The notes under the pieces: model-generated
Seen by the model: only the letters and a program-made list of their open reading frames with translations
Told to the model about the DNA's origin: nothing
The model's database searches: none
Part shown: one piece after another, positions 14,872 to 19,790 of the stretch
Layout of the letters: each line of letters starts with the position of its first letter
Numbering within the stretch: position 1 is the first letter of the stretch
Origin: JBBQER01 sp038320885
GTDB taxonomy: Bacteria > Actinomycetota > Acidimicrobiia > IMCC26256 > PALSA-610
Reading direction: 5' to 3'
Assembly: GCA_038320885.1 (NCBI GenBank)
Contig: JBBQER010000079.1
Coordinates: 1-19,790 of the forward strand
Length of the DNA stretch: 19,790 bases
Made by a program: the position numbers and the translations under genes

Positions 14872-16064
14872 GTCTTCCGGCGCGCCGGGGTACGGCGGGC
14901 GACGTTGGCGAGGATGCCCGCGCCGAGCATCGTGATGACGAGCGACGATCCCCCTGCCGACAGGAACGGCAGTGTGATGCCCGACACCGGGAGCAGGCCG
15001 ACCACCGCGCCGAGGTTGATCGCCGCCTGGCCCACGATCCACGCGGTCACACCGGCGGCGAGCAGCATCCCGAACCGGTCGGGTGCGCTCTGCGCGACCC
15101 GGAAGCCGACCAGCCCGAGCCCGGCGAACAGCGCGAGCACGAGGAGGCAACCGATGAGCCCGAGCTCCTCGCCGATCACCGCGAAGATGAAGTCGGTGTG
15201 CGCGTTGGGCAGGAACATCCACTTGGCCCGGCCCGCGCCGAGCCCCACGCCGTTGACGCCTCCGCTCCCGAGCGCGATCAACGACTGGGCGATCTGGTAG
15301 CCCGTGCGGCGCTGGTCGTGCCACGGGTGCATGAACGCGAGCATCCGCGCCCGGCGGTACGGCGCCGCGAACGCGAGCACCGTCACCAGCCCGGCACCCA
15401 TCGCCGCCAACCGCCCAAGGTGCATGCGCCGCACGCCGCCCACGATCAAGAGCGCGAACCCGATCAGCGCGAGCACGATCACCGAGTCGAGGTCGGGCTC
15501 GAGCATCACCAGGCCGCCGAGTCCGCCCAATACGAGGAGCACCGGGCGCCAGTGCCGCCAGTCGTCGAGCCGGTCGGCGCGGCGCGCCATCACGTTCGCG
15601 CCGCAACAGAGCAGCGCGACCTTCGCGACCTCGCTCGGCTGCACGCGGAATGCGCCCGCGCCGAGCCAACGACGGGAGCCGTCGACCATGATGCCGACGC
15701 CGGGAACGAGCACGACGAGCAGCCCGACGACGGACACCCCGAGCAGCCACGGCGCCAGCCGCTTCCAGATGTGGTAGTCGGCGCTCGATGCCGCGACGAA
15801 CGCGGCCGCGCCCAGGACCGCCCACAGGAGCTGGCGGTTGAAGAAGTACCACGACGAGCCGTAGTCGCTGAGCGCGGCGACCGACGACGCCGACAGGATC
15901 ATCACGAGACCGACGATGTTCAGCACGCCGACCGTCGCGCACAGGATCACATAGGTCGGCGGGCGCGGGAGCGCCTTGTGGCGGCGCACGATCACGGTAC
16001 GGACCCGCCGCAGGGGCGAGCGCGTGAGGCGGGGCATGCGAATCCGGGGGGCGAGCGCGGTCAC
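14868..16064 (-). CDS. ftsW: FtsW, SEDS-family septal peptidoglycan polymerase
   Basis: FtsW is a polytopic membrane glycosyltransferase that polymerises lipid II at the septum with a class B PBP. The 398-residue product has about ten hydrophobic segments. The N-terminus (1-36) is short, basic and cytoplasmic (RMPRLTRSPLRRVRTVIVRR). The SEDS motifs are DGSRRWLGAGAFRVQPSEVAKVA (128-150), LEPDLDS (188-194), GYQIAQSLIALGSGGVNGVGLG (255-276), AHTDFIFAVIGEELG (288-302, with Asp291 as the expected catalytic residue) and PVSGITLPFLSAGGSS near the end. It could in principle be RodA, but the position between murD and murG is the FtsW place. Both ends overlap neighbours as GTGA. Confidence 0.97.
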   Translation of the reverse strand: MTALAPRIRMPRLTRSPLRRVRTVIVRRHKALPRPPTYVILCATVGVLNIVGLVMILSASSVAALSDYGSSWYFFNRQLLWAVLGAAAFVAASSADYHIWKRLAPWLLGVSVVGLLVVLVPGVGIMVDGSRRWLGAGAFRVQPSEVAKVALLCCGANVMARRADRLDDWRHWRPVLLVLGGLGGLVMLEPDLDSVIVLALIGFALLIVGGVRRMHLGRLAAMGAGLVTVLAFAAPYRRARMLAFMHPWHDQRRTGYQIAQSLIALGSGGVNGVGLGAGRAKWMFLPNAHTDFIFAVIGEELGLIGCLLVLALFAGLGLVGFRVAQSAPDRFGMLLAAGVTAWIVGQAAINLGAVVGLLPVSGITLPFLSAGGSSLVITMLGAGILANVARRTPARRKT

Positions 16065-17407
16065 GTCGGAATTCCCTCCACAAGCAGCTGGGCGACCTCC
16101 GCCGCAAAATCGTCGCCCCGGGCGCCGTAGTTCGCGTACGCGTCGAACGAGGCGCAGGCCGGTGACAGCAGCACGGCATCACCGGGCCGCGCGAGGCGCG
16201 CCGCCGCGTGCACCGCGTCATGCATCGAGTCGACCGTCTCCGTGGGAACCGAGTCGGCGAACGCGCGGGCGACTTCGGGCCCGGCCTCGCCGAACGCGAC
16301 AACGCCGCGCAGCCGCGACGACGCGCGCCCGAGCACCGACAGGTCGAGACCCTTGTTGCGCCCGCCTGCGAGCAACACGACGGAGTCGAACGATTCGAGC
16401 GCGTGCAGCGTCGCGTCGGGGTTGGTCGCTTTGGAATCGTCGTACCACTGCACACCACTAGCTTCGCCGACCAGCGCGACGCGATGAGGGAGGGTCTCAT
16501 ACGTCGCGAGCGCGGCGCGCACACCCGCCGTGGTAGCGCCGGCCGCGAGCGCCGCGAGACCCGATGCCAGCGCGTTTGTGCGATCGTGCACGAGCGCGCG
16601 CCGCATGTCGTCGACGTTCGCCATGGGCTCGCCGTCGGTGGCGACGAGCCGGCCGTCGATCTCGCGCGCGTAGCCCACCGCATCGCGCCGACGAGAGAAT
16701 CCCAGCGCGCGCGCCCGACCCGCGGCCGCGATCGCGGCGACATCGGAGTCGTCGGCGTCGAAGACCAACATGTCGTTCGCGTCCTGGCATCTCGTGATCC
16801 GCGCCTTGGCCACCACGTATTGCTCGTACGTACCGTGCCAGTCAAGATGGTCGGGCGTGATCGCGAGCACGACACCGACGCGAGGGTGAAACGTCTCCGA
16901 ACACGCGAGCTGGAACGACGAGACCTCCGCGACGATGACGTCGACCGCATCGTCGACGGCGTCGATGAGCGGCCGGCCGAGATTTCCCGCGGCGACCACT
17001 CGCCGTCCCGATGCGGCGAGCATGGCGGCGGTCAACGTCGTCACGGTGGTCTTGCCGTTGGTGCCGGTGACCGCCACGATCGGAGCCGTGGCCCGTTCGC
17101 CCGCGAGGTCGATCTCGCTGCGCACCGGCACACCGGCGGCGCCCGCGGCAACGAGCGCAGTGTGGTCGAGCCGTACCAGCGGGCTGGGCACGACGAGATC
17201 GGCCGCACCCACGTCGGCCCGGATCGCGGCTGCGGTCGGCGCCTCGGCGAGCCGGCCGCCCGACGCGCGCACCGCGGCGGCACGTCTCGCGTAGGCATCG
17301 TTCGCGCCCGGCGTGTCCTCGACGACCGTGACGTCCCAGCCTTCCGATCGCAGACGGCGCGTCACCGCCAGTCCCGTCTCCGCGAGCCCGATCACCAGCG
17401 CGTGCAT
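16061..17407 (-). CDS. murD: UDP-N-acetylmuramoyl-L-alanine--D-glutamate ligase MurD
   Basis: MurD is the ATP-dependent ligase that adds D-Glu to UDP-MurNAc-L-Ala. The product has 448 residues, the usual length. The N-terminal domain starts MHALVIGLAETGLAV; where most MurD have a SPG motif it reads VPSPLVRLDH (73-82). The ATP loop is GTNGKTT (115-121), followed by GNLGRPLID, EVSSFQL and ITPDHLDWHGTYEQYVVAKARI. The C-terminal domain has LPHRVALVGEASGVQWYDDSKATNPDAT and LLAGGRNKGLDLS, both diagnostic of MurD. The ATG at 17407 overlaps the mraY stop by one base (TGATG). Its own stop overlaps the ftsW start. The open frame continues upstream into mraY, but the ATG gives the normal N-terminus. Confidence 0.98.
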   Translation of the reverse strand: MHALVIGLAETGLAVTRRLRSEGWDVTVVEDTPGANDAYARRAAAVRASGGRLAEAPTAAAIRADVGAADLVVPSPLVRLDHTALVAAGAAGVPVRSEIDLAGERATAPIVAVTGTNGKTTVTTLTAAMLAASGRRVVAAGNLGRPLIDAVDDAVDVIVAEVSSFQLACSETFHPRVGVVLAITPDHLDWHGTYEQYVVAKARITRCQDANDMLVFDADDSDVAAIAAAGRARALGFSRRRDAVGYAREIDGRLVATDGEPMANVDDMRRALVHDRTNALASGLAALAAGATTAGVRAALATYETLPHRVALVGEASGVQWYDDSKATNPDATLHALESFDSVVLLAGGRNKGLDLSVLGRASSRLRGVVAFGEAGPEVARAFADSVPTETVDSMHDAVHAAARLARPGDAVLLSPACASFDAYANYGARGDDFAAEVAQLLVEGIPT

Positions 17408-18456
17408 CACTCGAGACCCGGGCCGAGGAGGTGGAGGAAGTCGGCGTAGAAGATCCCGATCGCGAGCGCGACGCAGATGCCGGAGAAGAGCCAGAACCGG
17501 ACGGTCACGGTGAACTCCGACCAACCACCCACCTCGAAGTGATGGTGGATCGGCGCCATTCGCAGCACCCGGCGGCGGAAGCCGCGGTACGAGACGACCT
17601 GGGCCACAACCGAGAGCGTCTCGAGCACCGGGAGGCCCGCGAGGATCGGCAGCAACAACGTGGTGCGCGTGAGCAACGCGAGTCCCGCCATCGCGCCGCC
17701 GAGCGCGAGCGAGCCGGTGTCGCCCATGATGATGCGAGCCGGCGCCGCGTTCCACCAGAGGAATCCCCCGCAGGCGCCGAACATCGCCGCGGCGACGATC
17801 GCCTGGTCGAGTGCCTGGGCCCGCTGGATCCCGTAGAGCGTGTCGTGGCGGAACTCGGTGAACGCGATGATCATGAACGCGGCGAACACGAACGCCGAAG
17901 ATCCCGCCGCGAGCCCGTCGAGCCCGTCGGTGAGGTTCACCGCGTTGGCGGTCGAGTAGACGACCATGATCGCGAGCACGAACCAACCGGCGGTGCCGAG
18001 ATCGGTGCTGAGCGGACGGGTGAACGACAAGTGCGTCGACGTGTGCGCGAAGTCGTGCGCAAGCCAGGCGAACAGCACGGCGACCAGCACGATCCCGAGC
18101 GTCTTGCCGCGCTTGCGCAGCCCGAGGTTCCGCCGGGCGCGCACCCCGAGATAGTCGTCGACGAATCCCACCACGCCGAGCCCGCCGACGAGGATGATCA
18201 ATGTCCATCCCGAGCTCGAGAACGCCACCGACTTGTGGCGAAAGTGGGCGACCAGGTAGCCGAGCACCGCGGCGCCGACGATCGCGATGCCGCCCATGGT
18301 CGGCGTCCCGGCCTTCGCGACGTGCGGGTGCGCGATCGGCCCGTCGTCGCGGATCTGCTGACCGATTCCCAGCCGCTGCAAGCGCGCGATGAGCACCGGC
18401 GTGGCGAGCACCGTGATGAGGAACGCCGTCGCCGCGGCCATGAGCATCGCGATCAC
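17407..18456 (-). CDS. mraY: MraY, phospho-MurNAc-pentapeptide transferase
   Basis: MraY is a ten-helix membrane enzyme that moves phospho-MurNAc-pentapeptide from UDP to undecaprenyl phosphate, giving lipid I. The product has 349 residues. Family motifs seen: HVAKAGTPTMGGIAI (45-59), the Mg-binding FVDDYLGVRARRNLGL (98-113), NAVNLTDGLDGLAAG (about 172-186), the IMGDTGSLALGG loop, and MAPIHHHFEVGGWSE carrying the HHH motif. Hydrophobic segments fill the remainder. The GTG start at 18456 shares GTGA with the murF stop; an ATG three codons later is an alternative. The murF-mraY-murD order is standard. Confidence 0.98.
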   Translation of the reverse strand: MIAMLMAAATAFLITVLATPVLIARLQRLGIGQQIRDDGPIAHPHVAKAGTPTMGGIAIVGAAVLGYLVAHFRHKSVAFSSSGWTLIILVGGLGVVGFVDDYLGVRARRNLGLRKRGKTLGIVLVAVLFAWLAHDFAHTSTHLSFTRPLSTDLGTAGWFVLAIMVVYSTANAVNLTDGLDGLAAGSSAFVFAAFMIIAFTEFRHDTLYGIQRAQALDQAIVAAAMFGACGGFLWWNAAPARIIMGDTGSLALGGAMAGLALLTRTTLLLPILAGLPVLETLSVVAQVVSYRGFRRRVLRMAPIHHHFEVGGWSEFTVTVRFWLFSGICVALAIGIFYADFLHLLGPGLE

Positions 18457-19790
18457 GACGGCAGCCCTCCTCGCGGTGCGACGACTCCGTGATGCTCGAG
18501 GAGCCCGACGGCGACTGCCTCGAGACCGACCCCGCGGCTCGCCTTCACGAGGACCGCGTCGCCCGGCTCCACCGAATCGATCGCGATGCGCAGGGCGCCG
18601 GCCGCATCGGCCGCGGTGGAGACTTCGAGCCCGCGCGCGGCCTCGGCAATCCGGCCTCCGCCCGCGCCCACGCCGATCACGCGGTCGATTCCCAACTCGG
18701 CCGCGCGCCGCCCGACCGCGGCGTGCGCGGCATCGGCGTAGCTGCCGAGCTCGAGCATGTCGCCGAGCACGGCGATGCGCCGGCCCGTCGTCGTGGTCTG
18801 CGCCAACGCGCGCAACGCCGCGTCCATCGACGTCGGGTTCGCGTTGTACGCGTCGTTCAACACCGTCACGCCGTTCTCGGCGACGTGGCGCTCGAGCCGC
18901 CAGCGCGCCGGTCGCACCGCGTGCAGGAACGACGCCGCCGAGTCGAGGTCGATCCCGAACTCACGTTGCGCCACCGCCAGCGCCAACGCGGCGTTCAACG
19001 CCTGGTGCTCGCCGTGCAACGGGACCTCGACGCGATGACCGTTCAAGGAAAAGCGTGGTCGGAGCTCGGCGTCGAGCTCGACGTTCTCGATCCGGTAGTC
19101 GGCGCCGGGCGAGTAGCCCGCGGTGACCGTTGCCACCGACGAAGGCGCCCGCGCTTCGAGCGCGCCGGTCCACTCGTCGTCGGCGTTCAAGACCGCGAGA
19201 CCACCGGCGGAGAGCGCGTCGATCAGCTCGCCGATCACCTCCGCCGCACCGGCCGCTCCACCGAGATACTCGGCGTGCGCGAGGCCGACGTTTGTGACCA
19301 CGCCCATCGTGGGACGCGCGATCTCACACAGCGCTTTGATGTCACCGGGAAACCGCTCCCCCATCTCGGCAACAACCACGTTCGCAACCGCGGGCGCGTT
19401 GAGCAATGTGATCGGCAGGCCGAACTCGTTGTTGTGGGAGGCGGCGCTCGCGTAGCAACCGAGCGGCGCCAGCGCGGCCGCGAGCAGGTCCTTGGTCGAG
19501 GTCTTGCCGGTCGATCCCGCGACCGCGACGACCCGGAGATCGGATCGCGCGCGGCGGTCGGCGGCGGCGATCGCCTGCAGACCGCGCAACGCGTCGGCGA
19601 CCTCGACCATCGCCGCGCCGGCCGGAGGAACGAGCGCGGGTACCGGCGCCGACACGAGTGCCACGCTCGCGCCCGCGGCGAACGCGGCCGGCACGAACTC
19701 GCGCCCGTCGCGATCGCCCTGCAACGCAACGAAGCACGCGCCCGCTTCGAGCGCCCGCGAATCGAATGCCCACGAGGTCACGATCGCGTC
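18453..19790 (-). CDS. murF: MurF, UDP-MurNAc-tripeptide--D-Ala-D-Ala ligase, N-terminus cut by the window edge
   Basis: MurF adds the D-Ala-D-Ala dipeptide, finishing the cytoplasmic UDP-MurNAc-pentapeptide. The visible 445 residues begin DAIVTSWAFDSRALEAGACFVAL, which matches the S/T-DSR...G-FVAL region near the start of MurF. The GTG at 19781 is therefore an internal valine, and perhaps 25-35 residues lie outside the window. The ATP loop GSTGKTSTKD is at visible residues about 92-101. HNNEFGLPITLLN, NVGLAHAEYLGG and NDAYNANPTSMDAALRAL are diagnostic. The C-terminus ends VLVKASRGVGLEAV. The stop overlaps the mraY start. MurE is probably the gene just outside the window. Confidence 0.97.
   Translation of the reverse strand, partial: DAIVTSWAFDSRALEAGACFVALQGDRDGREFVPAAFAAGASVALVSAPVPALVPPAGAAMVEVADALRGLQAIAAADRRARSDLRVVAVAGSTGKTSTKDLLAAALAPLGCYASAASHNNEFGLPITLLNAPAVANVVVAEMGERFPGDIKALCEIARPTMGVVTNVGLAHAEYLGGAAGAAEVIGELIDALSAGGLAVLNADDEWTGALEARAPSSVATVTAGYSPGADYRIENVELDAELRPRFSLNGHRVEVPLHGEHQALNAALALAVAQREFGIDLDSAASFLHAVRPARWRLERHVAENGVTVLNDAYNANPTSMDAALRALAQTTTTGRRIAVLGDMLELGSYADAAHAAVGRRAAELGIDRVIGVGAGGGRIAEAARGLEVSTAADAAGALRIAIDSVEPGDAVLVKASRGVGLEAVAVGLLEHHGVVAPRGGLPS

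Noticed and set aside
13762..16950. Apparent 1062-residue MurG fusion protein
   Set aside because: Only the last 369 residues look like a protein. The upstream part is the wrong frame of ftsW and murD, and a GTG start fits MurG at 14871.

Overview
The window is GC-rich and reads as the division and cell wall (dcw) cluster of an actinobacterium. The evidence is: ftsQ followed directly by ftsZ with no ftsA, sepF next to ftsZ, divIVA (wag31 type) at the end of the cluster, heavy use of GTG starts, and a Thermus/actinobacterial-type IleS. A large secreted L,D-transpeptidase carries 'GKGYWLVA.DGGVFTFGDA' repeats. I associate such repeats with Acidimicrobiia-like lineages, but placement below phylum is inference.

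Layout from right to left, all on the minus strand: murF (5' end cut by the window edge), mraY, murD, ftsW, murG, murC, murB, ftsQ, a 204-base gap with the ftsZ promoter region, ftsZ, pgeF, yggS, sepF, yggT, divIVA. From murF to ftsQ every junction touches or overlaps, so this block looks like one transcript. It covers the late cytoplasmic muropeptide ligases (MurC, MurD, MurF), UDP-MurNAc formation (MurB), lipid I and lipid II synthesis (MraY, MurG), the SEDS polymerase FtsW and the divisome protein FtsQ. The ftsZ to divIVA block supplies the Z-ring (FtsZ), its membrane anchor SepF, the polar-growth scaffold DivIVA, the peptidoglycan editing factor PgeF, the PLP-homeostasis protein YggS and the membrane protein YggT.

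The left third breaks this orientation. ileS lies on the plus strand and its stop codon overlaps the divIVA stop. A divergent minus-strand gene encodes a secreted YkuD-type L,D-transpeptidase with a repeat domain. Next come a DksA/TraR-family protein and, coupled to it by a GTGA overlap, the first 35 codons of lspA. The order lspA - dksA-like - ileS - divIVA - yggT - sepF - yggS - pgeF - ftsZ matches what I recall of Streptomyces; the transpeptidase gene between ileS and dksA is the addition.

No mobile element, CRISPR array, rRNA or tRNA was seen, and no stretch over 300 bases lacks a gene. Most of the window is conserved core genome. The most notable items are a perfect 24-base palindrome just downstream of a predicted ftsZ promoter, a DksA-like protein with no cysteines and a histone-H1-like tail, the repeat-bearing transpeptidase, an apparently leaderless ileS with no recognisable T-box, a duplicated Shine-Dalgarno before sepF, and seven GTGA start/stop overlaps.
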